Source of the DNA: Puccinia triticina
Taxonomy: Eukaryota > Basidiomycota > Pucciniomycetes > Pucciniales > Pucciniaceae
Assembly: GCF_026914185.1 (NCBI RefSeq)
Contig: NC_070566.1
Location: forward strand, 5,642,001 to 5,706,000
Reading direction: 5' to 3'
DNA length: 64,000 nucleotides
A program made the position numbers and the translations under genes. Positions within the stretch are counted from its first letter, which is position 1; every line of letters starts with the position of its first letter. Below the pieces are notes generated by a model, which was not told the DNA's origin, searched no databases, and saw only the letters and a program-made list of their open reading frames with translations. Below, piece after piece: positions 1-13,200 of the stretch.

Positions 1-2467
1 TTGAATTTTTTTTCTACGAACCTGAGACTTTAATATACTTGGATAAACTAAGTGTAGACCAACTATTACAGTTACACAACATGCTGTATAGGAAGAAGAA
101 TGCATTTGCATCAGATAAAGAACCACTAGGGGCAGACATAGGCCATGAAGTGGATATTACATTGAACATTGAGCGCCCCTACCCACCTTTACTAAGGAGA
201 CCAGCTTATCCAGCAAGTTCCAGAGCAAGAGAAGAGCTTGCCAAACACCTGGATGAACTAGTAAGGCTCAATGTACTCAGAAAAGTAGGGCATAATGAAG
301 AAGTGGAAATAACCACACCAGTAATTATAACCTACCATAATGGTAAATCACGCATGGTAGGAGATTTCCGTGCCCTGAACACCTACACAGTCCCAGACAG
401 ATATCCTATACCAAGCATACAGGAGACACTGACAAACCTAGCCAAAGCAAAATACATTACAAGTATGGATGCTTTAAAAGGAAAATCAGAATGTAGTAAC
501 AGAACGTGCAAGAAAATACCTGAGAATTATAACACACAAAGGTGTTTATGAATACCTCAGAATGCCTTTTGGGATTAAAAATGCCCCATCACATTTTCAA
601 AGAATGATGAATACCATCTTCTGTGAGGAACTTGGACTAGGATGGCTAATTCTATACATAGATGACATAATTATATGCTCTGAAACATGGGGAAACCATA
701 TGAGTAAAATAGAACTAGTTCCAACAAAAATAATTAATGTCAACATGAAAATTTCATTAAAGAAATGTGCATTTGGATTTGCAGAAATTAAAGCACTAGG
801 ACACGTAGTTTCAGGACTAGCATTATGCATAGACCAGAATAAAGTAGCAGCAGTGTTACAGAAGCCAGCACCAACAAACAAAAAAGAAATGCAAAGCTTT
901 CTTGGGTTTGCCAGCTACTACAGACAACACCTAGAAGGCTATGCAGCTATGGCCAGAAGCTTGCATGAAATAGCTTCCAATGATACTGCCTTTGAAATGA
1001 CCACAGAGAGACACATGGCATTTAATAAAATAAGAGAACATCTGACCAGAGAACCACTATTATTAATGCCAGATTTGAAGAAACCTTTTGTGTCATATGT
1101 TGATGCCTCAATGGAAGGACTAGGAGCAGCCCTCCATCAATTACAAATCATCAATGATAAACCTGCAGAAGGTCCCATTTGTTTTATATCCAGACAACTC
1201 AAGAAATCTGAAGCACGCTATGGAGCAAGTCAACTAGAGTGCCTATGTTTAGTATGGGCCCTAGAGAAACTCCACTATTATCTAGATGGAAGTGTGTTTG
1301 ATGTAATCACAGACTGTATTGCACTAAAATCACTCATTAACATGAAAACCTCTAACAGACACATGCTTAGATGGCAGATATCCATTCAAGTATATAGAGG
1401 CAACATGACAATAATCCATAAAGAAGGGAGATTACATAAAAATGCAGATGGACTCTCTAGGTGGTCCTTACCAAATACACCAGACAATCCAGCCTGGGCA
1501 CCTGAAGACCCAGAAGAATAACCAATTATGGGAATTAGCATTACTGAACTAGAGGATGAATTGTTTGAAGAAATCAGAAATAGTTATAAACAAGACAAGA
1601 ACTGTACATTGTTAGTACAAATATTATCCAAAATAGATTCAAAGGATGATGAACTGATTGCAGCACTGGACACAGCATGGAAGAAATCATACCAAGAAGG
1701 AAGATTTCACCTATTTGACGGAATTATATACCACAGATCCAAACACACATGTGTACTGACAGTAATGGACAGAGTATTGATCAATACATTACTACATGAA
1801 TGCCATGAAAGTACATCATCTGGTCATCTATCTTCAGACAGAACAGAAGACAGAGTAAGAAACCTAGCATGGTGGCCAACATGGCAACAAGATGTAGAAA
1901 CATACTGCACCACATGTGAGAGATGTCAGAGAGCAAATAAGGCAACAGGAAAAAGGTTTGGACATATGATAAAAATAGAAGAACCCACCAGACCATGGGA
2001 AACAGTTAACATGGACTGGGTTACAGGACTACAACCTGGAGGAAAGAAGAATTATAATGCATGTCTAGTCATTGTAGACAGATTTAGCAAAACACCTATA
2101 TTTCTACCATGTCACAAAGATGATACAGCTATGGACACAGCCATAATGATTTGGCAACAAGTGATTTCATGGACAGGGTTATTCAAAAACATCATCAGTG
2201 ACAGGGATCCCAAATTTACATCAGATCTATGGAGAGGATTGTACCGCTTATTTGGCATCAAACTCTCTTTCTCAACAACATACCATCCACAAACAGATGG
2301 GCTAGCAGAAAGAATGATTCAGACTTTAGAAGATATGCTAAGAAGATTCTGTGCATATGGATTAGAGTTTAAAGATTCTGATGGATTCACTCATGACTGG
2401 GTCACATTATTACCAGCCCTAGAGTTAGCCTATAGGACGTCAACCCATGCATCAACAGGGAAAACAC
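1..2467 (+). pseudogene. Ty3/gypsy pol, 5' part (RT, RNase H, integrase), degraded
   Basis: This is the pol of a Ty3/gypsy retrotransposon whose 5' end lies outside the window. It aligns almost residue for residue with the intact reverse-strand copy at 14381-19597. Visible parts are the reverse transcriptase with a YIDD box (about 655-668), RNase H (YVDAS, near 1095) and integrase with an HHCC zinc region (about 1797-1935) and the core blocks DWVTG, SDRDPKF and the following E. A short deletion after MDALKG near 480 shifts the frame. A TAA at 1519-1521 stands where the intact copy has Leu. The reading continues to 2467, where a copia element interrupts it, and resumes at 8380. The copy cannot encode a whole polyprotein. 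Confidence 0.93.
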
Positions 2468-3273
2468 TGTCAAGACTTGGGCTTGTCCCCAGAGCGCAGG
2501 AAGCGCAAGGAACGAAACCCTAACCCTGCAAGGGGCAATGGTGAGTTCCTAGGTCCATGCATATGCATGTGTCTCCAAGACAGAAAGTTGACGCGCATGC
2601 TGAAACTCTGTTCCTCTCCATAGCCACGTCAGAACCAGACGCCGAGCCCAAGCGACCCAAACGAAGCGGACCCTCAAGCAGGTAAGTCACGCTTGTATAG
2701 GGTTCGTCATAGCTAGGTAGTGCCGAAGCTGATGCGTACATAATTGTACAATATTGCAGAAAGCTCGCACCCGAGGCCAATCCAGACCTACCAGGTTATA
2801 GCCTCAACAATTGTATATTGGACCCCTCCACTGGAGGTAAGTTGATTGTTGCAGAAGCTAAAATCCTTAGCAAGGACAGGAAGCTAACTGATTGCTGCAC
2901 TCCTGTGTTAGACGACTGTTGCTCCGGTTCCTTAGCAGCTTGTATCTGGAGCCCATAAAGATTGTGCTCCTCCGAGTCCAAGTAAGATCTCTTTTACTAT
3001 CAAAATCTAAGTTGAACTGAGTCTAGGCACTGACATAGACTTCAGTTGATCTTAAAAGAACGTTGTTTCTTGGAGCACAATCACGTGTCTCAGGCTGCTC
3101 AGCAGTGTACATCTCTCTTAGACTCTTTCATATATTCTATTGTAGAGTTGGTCTTGTATCCACTCTTAGGTACATGACAGTTTTTCATTTCTTTCTTTTA
3201 TATCTCCTAGTATGTTAGGATTGATCGATTACTCACTAGCAATGAAAAAATCTTAGTCTTGTGAAATCTAACA
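2468..3273 (+). repeat. Copia 5' LTR
   Basis: TG...CA long terminal repeat, nearly identical to 7570-8374. By eye the differences are T2527/C7628, A2537/G7638, C2627/T7728, an A/C near 3250, and one extra G near 2510. The first three are CpG transitions. The LTR should hold the promoter; I see no unambiguous TATA box. Confidence 0.95.
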
Positions 3274-3341
3274 GATTTACAGTCTTGATAGCCGAATCAG
3301 CCGATCTCATCAGCATTTTTGCAAACTAAGAGTGGATCGAA

Positions 3342-6300
3342 ATGGCCGGTGGATCTTGTAGCAATCCTGCACCAACAGCTCTAGCTGCAGTCTCTACTCC
3401 CGTTAGCGACGACAGGGACACCTTCAAATGTCCGAACTTTACCGGCAAGAACTTCCCTATCTGGCAGCGCAAGGTTAAAACCTACTTAGCGGTAAAAAGT
3501 CTCACTAAGTGTATCAAAGAACCATTACCTCCGAACCCATCAGAAGAAGTCAAACTGCAGTACATTCGAGCTGCCGCTATTCTGGGACAACACATCGAAG
3601 ATCACATCTACAATCATGTGATCACGGACGAGAATGAGAAAGATGCTTTTGCGATCTGGAAAGAGCTCAAGGGCAAGTACGCCTCCTCCTCGGTACTCGC
3701 TATCTATCACGTTTGGCGAAAGTGGGAGGACATTCAGTATCATGAAGACATTGACTCCTATGTCACCAAACTCAAAGAAACGCTAGCTGAATTTGCCGCG
3801 ATGGGCTTGGACATACGGGCAACCATACTGAGCTGCACAATTATAGCTCGTATCTCTCGAAAGCGACCGTCATTGATGCAGACTTTGATCAGTAACGCGG
3901 ACCTTCTGTACATCTCAGCCGAAGTTGATAATTGCAAGACTTCGCGATATAGCTCATCACGACGCTGTCGAAGCAACCATGCAACGTGATGCGGCAATAG
4001 TGGAAAGTACATCTACCGCTCTAGCGACGCAAGCCTCTCAGTACCATAGCGGAAATAACCAGAAGAAACGTCGCTGGATCAATCCGCATCCGTGTCAAGA
4101 AGGCAAGCATAACCCTTTATCCGGCCACCCGGCTGAAGAGTGTTGGACTCTGCATCCCAGCAAGTTCAAGAAGTCGAAGCAAGCTCCGCAGTCCACTGGA
4201 CTCATAACAACGGTGCAACCGGCTTCCAAATCCACTGCAAATATCGTAAGGCCCACTTTTGGCTATCTTACCGGCCCAAATAAGAACAAGGACGGTCTCA
4301 AAATGGCTCTTGACTCCGGTGGAAGTCACCACATGCTCAATACTCTTGACATGTTTGATACAACCTCTCCGGTATGGATCAGCATCGCCACTGGTAACAA
4401 ATGGGACCAGCAAGAGCTGTTTGCTGTGGCAAAAGGGAATGCCACACTGCGATTTACAAATGGCGGATCAATTGTGCTGAAAGACGCACTTTATGTTCTG
4501 AATCTCACTCGGAGCTTGATCTCTTTTGCACAGCTCATGGAGAATACCCCGGCCATTACACCAGCTCCATGTTGATTCGAGGTGAAAATCGACAGTTTAA
4601 GTGCTCTCAGGATCAGCACTGAGAATAACATCTTCGAATTGGTCGGGCTACGGGATCTAGAAGAGCAACCTGTGGCAAATCTGTCTGAAGCATCCAACGC
4701 CGCAAGCAACAGCGACTTCGATCTCTGGCATAAGAGGATGGGGCATGCAAGTAGGAAGCGCATTGCATCGATGCTTGACAAGCCACTAGCTTCTGCGCCG
4801 ACGAAGGCGTGCGACGCTTGCATGAAGGGCAAGGTAACGCGATTGCCTTTCAACAGTCATTTTAAAGCCACGTCCGATCCACTTGAAGTAGTACACGCCG
4901 ACCTTGTCGGTCCAATCTCGCCGGCAACTAACAGCGGAGCAAAATACTTTCTCACGTTGGTCAATCAACACTCGGGATATATACACGCCAAAATTCTCAA
5001 AGCCAAAAGTGACGCCTCGACGGCAATCGTGGAATATAAAGCATTCTTTGAATAACAAACGGGCAAGTCGATAAAGAAGCTTATCACCGATGGGGGCGGG
5101 GAGTTTTTCAACAAGAATCTTAGCGACATTTTGAAGACAGCGGGCATTCAACACAATTTCTCTCCGCCATACACGCCTCAACATAACCGCTTTGCGGAGC
5201 GAGCAAATCACACAGTCATCGAAATGACCAGAACGCAGTTAATGCAGGCAAATATGGCGCCCAAATGGTGGGGCGAGGCGGTTAAAACGGCAACAGCCAC
5301 CACTAATTGTCTACCGTCTCTGGCGAAGAGTCGGGCTTCTCCAATGGAGATAATGTTTCAAATCAAGCCCGATATGCGTTTCTTCAGGCCATTTGGTTGT
5401 CGAGCCTGGATTGTAAAGCCTAAGCAGTATCGGAGCAAGAAATTTGGACCTATTGCGTGGGATGGTATTCTACTCGGCTACGATAATGATTTCTCGTCTT
5501 ACAGGATCTATCGACCGCAGGACAAGACTATCGTGACATCAAAGCATGTGCACTTTGATGAATTGACTTTTCCAGTCTGCTCCGCGCAGCATAGAAGCTT
5601 CAACGCCTATGGGATAAACAAACTGCCGGCTTTTACAGATGAAGAACCACTTCCCTTCACTGAAGAGGAGGAACTTGACTTTGCAAGAAGAGGCAAGGAG
5701 GAGGAGGAGCAAGAAGAGGTCAATGACATAGCCCGGATTCTCGGGGATTCGGCTCCAGGGCCGTTGATTGATGAAGACGAGCGAGAGGGGGAGTACAAAG
5801 ACAATCAGGATGATCACGATGACCAGGAGCAGCAGAGGTTTGCTGCCACTCCGCCGCCTCAAACGCGTGTGTTAAAGGTCATCGGGCCTAGACATCCTAC
5901 TCTCATCTCTGGCGATATCGATCAAGCAAACATCCGCAAATACGGAAGACGGCAAGTTTTTCACACAGTTGTGTCCTCTGACCTGGATAATCATCGGCAA
6001 GCCATGCAATTGGCTGATTCCTTGCAATGGCGTGAGGCGGAACTGAAGGAGGCGGCTAATATGGAACAGCATAAAGTCTGGTTGGTTTGCCCACGTCTTC
6101 TGTCCGACTCTCCAATTCCAGCAACATGGGCCTTCCGTAAGAAACTTGGCTCGGAGAATGAAGTGACCAAGTTCAAGGCACGCATATGTGCGCAAGGGTT
6201 TCGGCAAACATATGGCGTCAACTTCCTCGCCAGGTTTGCTCTGACCGGTTGTCCATGCTCACTAAGGCTGTTCATCTCGTTTGCGGTCGATAACGATCTA

Positions 6301-7560
6301 GAGATTCACCAGCTCGATGTGCGGAGCGCGTTCCTGACATGTCCCTTGGACGATGAGGTGACTTTGTTGCCACCGCCAGGTCTGGAGTTTCCTCCAAACT
6401 CAGTACTCGAGCTCAAGAAAGCCATCTATGGCCTTTGACAATCTCCGCTAGTCTGGTATAACAGGCTGTCCACATATCTTAAATCAATCGGCTTTACAAT
6501 CTCTCTCGCCAATGCTTGTGTGTTCTATCGCCGTGGTGTTGCGGGCAGAGAGGACACCTATGTATTTGCTCTGTAGATGATCTAGTCTTCATCAGTAAGC
6601 GACCTCTGGCGTTCAAGGAAGAAATAGAAGCCGAATTCAAAATTAAATATCTTGGAGAGGCGAAATTCCTGTTGGGCATGAACATTGAGCGCGGGGCAAA
6701 CGGAATTCACGTGAATCAGTCTCAGTTTGTGGAACAAAAACTTGAAGAGTTCGGCTTTGACAAGCTTCATACGGCCTCGTGTCCACTCAATCCAAAAGTT
6801 TATCTGAAGAAGGCGACCCAGCAAGAGATCTCAGAGTTTTGCAAGACAGGGCTGAACTACTGAGCGCTCATAGGATCGCTAAACTACTTAAGCGTCTTGA
6901 CTCGACCTGACATCTCCTATGCCGTCAGCGCACTGTCACAGTACCTCGAGCAACCTGGAATTCAGCATTATCATGCTGCGGTTCAAGTGTACCGGTATTT
7001 AGCCGGCACCAAAAGTCTGGGCCTCACGTACATGAAGAACGGCGACAACACCCTCAAGGCCTATGTAGATGCCGATTGGGGGGACCTGTCCCAATACTCG
7101 TCGCTCCTCGACGGGATTCGCCATTCTGGCGGGTTTGCATATTCTAGCGTGGAAGTCATCAAAGCAATCTACGGTCTCCCTGTCAACAACAGAAGCCAAA
7201 TATAAGGCTCTGTCTGACCTAGGTCGGGAACTAGCTTGGCTGTCAAATTTAACATCCGAAGTGAAGACTCGACCGGAGCTTCAAAATGTTCAAGTCCTAG
7301 TTGATAATCGAGGCGCAATTGATTTAGCCAAAAGTGAAAAGTCTCAGAACAGTTTCCGTACCAAGCATATGTCAATAAGGTTACATTTTGTTTGGGAGCT
7401 AGTGGTGCAAAACCTAATTCAGCTAAGCTACATTTGATCTGAAGCAAATGCCGCTGATTTCCTCACAAAACCTGTTGGACGCGCCAACATTCGTCGAGCA
7501 CTGGAAACCCTTGGCATCAAACCCTCGTCATCAGTTGCTTCCAACCTCCCGGCTCAAAGC
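3342..7560 (+). pseudogene. Copia gag-pol, multiply interrupted
   Basis: The order is gag, protease region, integrase, RT, RNase H, as in Ty1/copia. Gag starts at the ATG at 3342 and shows the KCPNFTGKNFPIWQRK-type start of UBN2-like gags. GAG-pre-integrase (DLWHKRMGHAS) lies near 4720-4760. Integrase has HADLVGP, TDGGGEF and a later E. RT has the LDVRSAF block near 6315 and a VDDLVF box near 6575. RNase H has the ADW and STTEAKY blocks, and the end resembles ADFLTKP. The frame is lost near 3940, near 6560 and around 7090-7190, and by in-frame stops at 4573 (TGA), 5053 (TAA), 6436 (TGA) and 6861 (TGA). CGA (Arg) would fit all three TGA sites, which suggests C-to-T change. No functional product is expected. 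Confidence 0.92.
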
Positions 7561-7569
7561 ACGTTGGGC

Positions 7570-8374
7570 TGTCAAGACTTGGGCTTGTCCCCAGAGCGCA
7601 GAAGCGCAAGGAACGAAACCCTAACCCCGCAAGGGGCGATGGTGAGTTCCTAGGTCCATGCATATGCATGTGTCTCCAAGACAGAAAGTTGACGCGCATG
7701 CTGAAACTCTGTTCCTCTCCATAGCCATGTCAGAACCAGACGCCGAGCCCAAGCGACCCAAACGAAGCGGACCCTCAAGCAGGTAAGTCACGCTTGTATA
7801 GGGTTCGTCATAGCTAGGTAGTGCCGAAGCTGATGCGTACATAATTGTACAATATTGCAGAAAGCTCGCACCCGAGGCCAATCCAGACCTACCAGGTTAT
7901 AGCCTCAACAATTGTATATTGGACCCCTCCACTGGAGGTAAGTTGATTGTTGCAGAAGCTAAAATCCTTAGCAAGGACAGGAAGCTAACTGATTGCTGCA
8001 CTCCTGTGTTAGACGACTGTTGCTCCGGTTCCTTAGCAGCTTGTATCTGGAGCCCATAAAGATTGTGCTCCTCCGAGTCCAAGTAAGATCTCTTTTACTA
8101 TCAAAATCTAAGTTGAACTGAGTCTAGGCACTGACATAGACTTCAGTTGATCTTAAAAGAACGTTGTTTCTTGGAGCACAATCACGTGTCTCAGGCTGCT
8201 CAGCAGTGTACATCTCTCTTAGACTCTTTCATATATTCTATTGTAGAGTTGGTCTTGTATCCACTCTTAGGTACATGACAGTTTTTCATTTCTTTCTTTT
8301 ATATCTCCTAGTATGTTAGGATTGATCGATTACTCACTAGCAATGAAAAACTCTTAGTCTTGTGAAATCTAACA
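7570..8374 (+). repeat. Copia 3' LTR
   Basis: TG...CA repeat paired with 2468-3273, followed by the target duplication AACAC at 8375-8379. Confidence 0.95.
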
Positions 8375-8379
8375 AACAC

Positions 8380-9020
8380 CAGCTATTTTAGAAAAAGGAT
8401 GGAACCCCAGACTACCACAAGACAGCCTGAAAAAGGACTTGGTAGAAGTACATCCCACAGCAGCAAGCTTCAAAAATATGCTGGACAAAGCCAGAAAAGA
8501 CGCCCAACAAAACATGGATAATGCATTTGAATGCAGCAAAGAGAAATGGGACAAAGTGCATAAAGTACCCAGCTTCAAAATAGGAGATTTAGTATTAATA
8601 TCAACTACAAACTTTACTAATGTTAAAGGAAATAAGAAGCTTAGAAATGAATTTGTAGGCCCATTTGTAGTCAAAGCATTACATGGACCAAATGCAGTAG
8701 AAGTGGAACTATATGGAGAACTAGAAAAGAAACATCCTACATTTCCAGTAAGCTTACTTAAACACTATAATGAATCAGATGCTGAACTATTCCCTTTACG
8801 CAGGGAAATATCTGAAGCAGAAGTACCTCCACTTGAAGAGTCAGAGGAGAAAAAAATTCATAAGATCTTGAAAGACAAGAAGATCAGAGGAGAGAAAGAT
8901 AAATTATATCTTGTGAGATACAGGAACCCAATTCATGAAGATGAATGGCTACCAGAAAAGGAAATCAAAGATGCGGATAAATATCTAAGAAGATTCAAGA
9001 ACTCTAAACACAAAGATTAA
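8380..9020 (+). pseudogene. Ty3/gypsy pol, 3' part (integrase C-terminus with chromodomain-like end)
   Basis: This continues the pol split at 2467. It matches the last about 200 residues of the intact reverse-strand copy. It ends with an [20 protein letters not shown] segment that looks like a chromodomain, the targeting module common on fungal Ty3 (chromovirus) integrases. The frame from 8439 to the stop at 9018-9020 is open. With the upstream part broken, the whole is a pseudogene. Confidence 0.9.
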
Positions 9021-9040
9021 ATTATTTCAGAATTTAACCT

Positions 9041-9056
9041 TTTTAGAGGGGGTAAG
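9041..9056 (+). other. Polypurine tract of the Ty3/gypsy element
   Basis: The run TTTTAGAGGGGGTAAG directly precedes the LTR start TGTCAGCC. The same tract (with C for T) occurs on the reverse strand at 14345-14364 before the other copy's 3' LTR. It is the expected plus-strand primer. Confidence 0.75.
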
Positions 9057-10048
9057 TGTCAGCCTTAGAGATACATCAAGTATCCAAAAGACTGCAATAA
9101 CTTAGTAAATAATAATAGTTATTACATTATTATTGCATAATCAGATTTCTCATCATAAATTAAGGGGGGTCACCCACTTAAAGTACCCCCTTATTCCTAT
9201 TCCTTCATGTACTAATTGTATAAATAAGAATTGGCCCCAGAAAGCGCCCAAAAATAGTATTACATACATAAATTTAGTAAAATAAACAGTGTACATAAAA
9301 TTAAACTGTTGTACATTAAAGATTAATATTACTCATGTAAAAATACCCCGTGAAAGTATTATGTAGACTTCTACTGAAGCTCTTTCACATGACAATTGGT
9401 TATAAACATGTCATGTGACAGAGTCAGGGAAATTAGTCTATTACAATACAATTGAATTACCCACAGCCAAGCCCTTTTCATGGCTACACTGCTGGATAGT
9501 CCCATAGGCAGAAAAGGACTCAGTGTTTACGCCTACTGAAGTCCCCTCTATAAATAGAGGCCTATTTGGTCCTCAGGAAAAGATCCCCCAGACCATTCAC
9601 CACCCATAAACTGTAAGTTTGCCGTGAATATTCTCCTCTGCTACATTTGTAGCCCCTTTTCCTTATAAACCATCCCCAGCACGTAAAATCCGCTGGATTA
9701 AACCCTTTAAATCATCAAAAATCCCTTATTAGTATATTTAAAGCTTTATCCTTATAAGTAGTTGCAGTAAGACCACTGCCTCTGTCAAGCAGCCAATCAT
9801 TTTAAGCGCTTACCACCTACCTTTACGCCAAATTAATTCCCTGTAATTAATAATTACATATTATTAATTACATAATTAATTCCTCCTCTGTTACAGACTG
9901 TTGACACCCTTGTAGTGGCTATATTTGCTACGCAACAAGCTTGGTAATTTAAATTACCAGTGTTTACATCAGCACAGTTATAGTGCTAGGGCCCAAAACC
10001 CTTATTTTGATGGTTTTTTTGCCCCAAGCTTCATAAACAGAGCTGTCA
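9057..10048 (+). repeat. Ty3/gypsy 3' LTR, full length (about 992 bp)
   Basis: It starts TGTCAGCC and ends AGCTGTCA. The boundaries were found by comparison with the reverse-strand LTRs at 21875-22865 and 24331-27197: homology stops exactly after AGCTGTCA. It holds a TATA-like CTATAAATAGAGG near 9548. The next bases are ATTTA. Confidence 0.88.
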
Positions 10049-10209
10049 ATTTACCTAAGAGTAGATACAAGACTGGCTAGTTATGGTGATAAGGAAAAGA
10101 AAAGAAAACTCTGCAAAGCAGGCTAGGACACAAATTCGTGCTGGGAGAACTGAAAGTTCTTATCAGAGCAAGACTGGTATCAGTATCAGCGCCTAACCTC
10201 AATTGTAGT
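10049..10209. other. Unassigned sequence between LTR and hAT element
   Basis: About 160 bases with no ORF and no match to other parts of the window that I can see. It should be the flank of both the gypsy LTR and the hAT element, but it does not match the sequence on the other side of the hAT element. Confidence 0.4.
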
Positions 10210-13200
10210 TAGAGATTGCCAGTGGGTACCCGTTTGGCGGTACCCGCACCCGTGGGCGGGTACCCGCCACTGCCCTTTGAGTACCCGTCCGCGGGTGCTG
10301 TGTACGGGTCCGGGTATGCAATTTGGGCTGGAAAATCACCGGGTACCCGGGTACCAAACAGGTACCCGCCATTGTCAGCCTGAGTCGTGCAGGTCTTGGG
10401 ACTGCGCCGGGGCAAAGCGCACCTCAGGGCTTGGTTCAAGCACTGAGAGCCTGAGACATCTCACCACCAACCCCCCGGCCCGGTCCAGGTAACCTTACTC
10501 CCAGCCCTCCCAGCCTGAGCCCACCACCACTGCTATCCGCCCGACCACTACAATGAAACAAACCAGGAAGCGACCACGCCGACGTTCACCTTCAAAGTCA
10601 CCTTCTCTGCAGGTGTCATCAAATTGTAGGAATAAATCAACAACAGAATCTCAAGAAAACACTGAAGAAATCAGAGTTATTGACTCAGACAATGACTCTA
10701 TCAACCCCACCGCGGTCAAGTCACAAGCCACTCCAAACAGCAACCCTAATTCCAGTGGCCATCGGGAGCTCACCGACGAGGAGGTGCTTTGTAAGATTGT
10801 TTCTGATCCGTTCCGTCCGCTCACTATTCCAAACTGAAATCCTCCCTCATAGTTCGAGCGCAGAAAACGGCCTCAAATGGCATCAGCGCAGCTTATTCCA
10901 GCTATCACCCACCAGAACTCTCACATCAACTCGACAAAAAAGGACGGCGCATGATTGCATATCCATGCAAGATGTGAGACTGCCTAATACCCAGCCACCC
11001 AAACATTTTTGCTGACCAATATTCCTGAACTTGAATCAGGTGCAGCACAAAAATCCACCGGCCGATGGGTGATTCTTCTTGCAGCAATTTATTGAAACAC
11101 GTGGCAGGATGTATCAACAAGCAGCGTGAGACCAATAGCAACCGAAAGCTGGCCAGTCTTGGTGTAAACAGAACGGGTGATATAGACCCAAAAGAGGTGA
11201 AATGCACCCTTGATCCCTTCGATTATTTTTGATCATCATTCTAATTTACTTTGGATTGTCCAGGTAAACCAACTCTGCGCGATTTGGTGTGCTGAGTCAG
11301 CACAGCCCTTTTCTGCTTTGTGTGACGAATCCCACAAGCGCATCCTTCATCCAATCATTGTTAAACACTTGCCTTTGGCAAAGGTAGTTTCCCGATCGAT
11401 TCACATGCTCTATACTGCTATTCAAGACAACTACCGGGAGGTTTTACAGGTGTATTTTTTTTTTGCTCTTGATTTCTCTTACAATATTCTCGAATACTGA
11501 CTTGCTACTATATTTAATTTATGTACTTGTATAGAAACACACCGGTGCCATGTACCTTGGGGCTGATGCATGGCAGTCGCCCAACGGTCATGATATCCTT
11601 GGCGTTGTGATTTATCGATTGATCGAGGACGGCAGTGGAAAAATTGAGCTGGAGGCTATGCCTCTCGATTTTTTCCAGCTTGCTAAGAGTCACACTGGCG
11701 AGTATCTGGCGGAAACTTTGCGTTTGGTTGTGGAAAAATTTGATGTTCAACATAAAGTAGGATTGATCGAGTATATTCCACATCTCCTTGAACATTTAAG
11801 ATGCTGATCTCTCATGTCATCTATCAGATTTGCGGCATTGTTACAGACAATGCCTCAAACAACATGTCCATGGTGGCCGAGATGAAAAAATTCAAATGGC
11901 ACCGATTCAAAGGCGACTCGCAGTGGATCAGGTGTTATGCACATATCCTGAATTTGATCGCACGTTCAATATTGAAAAAATTTTGTAATTTGAAGAAGAA
12001 AACCGGAGGCGATGAGGATTCAGCTGAAGAAACCGAGTCCGAAGATGAGGAACCTGAGATTCTGATCCGTAGGTAAGTGCAGGTCAAACATTTTATCAAG
12101 TAGCTCGGTTTCTTATTTTTTCAATTTCCACCTAGATACGATGAAGATACATCCATTGATGAATACAAATATACTGCTGACGGCCAAAGCAACACTTCAG
12201 AACAATATGATGCTGATGATGAGGTTTGCGAGGCTGAATTATCAATGCAGGACATCCACGATCTAAGTGATGAGGATGAAGATGAGGATCTTTACACCTT
12301 GGCTTCATGCAAACAAACTTTGGCGAAGGTATTTCCATTCCTCCCTGCCCCCCTTGGTTAATTTGTAGCACTGAGACATTTCTTCCTCCTAGTTTCGCAC
12401 TATCTCTCGCAAACTTCGCAAATCACCAAATTCGAAGGCCGAGTTTGTGGAAATATGCGGCGAAATGAATTGTGATAAGCCCCATAACGTCGAGAGAGAT
12501 GTCTCCACACGATGGAACTCCACTTATGTCCAGCTTCAGGGAGTCATTCGATGTGAGAAAGCCATGTGTGTACATTCCTACATATTCTGTCCTCTAATAG
12601 CAAGTACTGACAATTTTTTGAGTGGCAGTATTCAATGGCAGAAGGACAAAAAATATGGGCTAGCTCGGCAATATCATATCAACAAGACTGATATCAATTT
12701 GGCACAGGACTTGGTTTCCCTACTCGAGTTGTTCTATGAACAAACTCTTCAGGTATCTACTCTTGGATCGGCTCGCTTAACTCACGTCATCGTCTTCATA
12801 GACGAGATCACCGAGCATCTTTCAAATGCAATCAAAGGAGAAGGCCACAGATACCCACCTGTGCTGCGAAATGCCTGCCGAGTTGGTCTTTGTCTGACCA
12901 ACAAGTATTACACACTCACTGACTGCTCGCCTCTATATTGGATTGCCATGGGTATGTTTCTTGTTCCATCAATTCCGGAGAAAAACAAATGACTAAATTT
13001 CTTTTGATCAGTACTACACCCATTGTTCAAAGACAAGTACTTCCAGATTGCAGGTTGGGAAAAGGAATGGATCATTGAAGCCATTCGGCTCACACGCGAA
13101 ATGTTTGATTTGTTTTACAAGCCTCAAATAGAACCTCCGGTTTCCAGTCAACCAACCAGCTCGGGAAAGGTGAGCTTTTTTTTAATACATACGTCCTTTT

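Larger units (their letters stand above)
2468..8374 (+). mobile_element. Ty1/copia LTR retrotransposon, complete but coding-defective
   Basis: A full-length copia element of about 5.9 kb lies inside the integrase region of the Ty3/gypsy copy. Both ends are clear: it starts TGTCAAGAC, ends ATCTAACA, and is flanked by the 5-bp target duplication AACAC at 2463-2467 and 8375-8379. Removing it restores the gypsy frame (STGKT then PAILEKGW, as in the intact copy). The LTRs are about 806 and 805 bp and differ at roughly four bases plus one indel, so the insertion is young. The coding region is nevertheless broken several times. I see no convincing tRNA primer-binding site after the 5' LTR and no polypurine tract before the 3' LTR. 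Confidence 0.95.
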
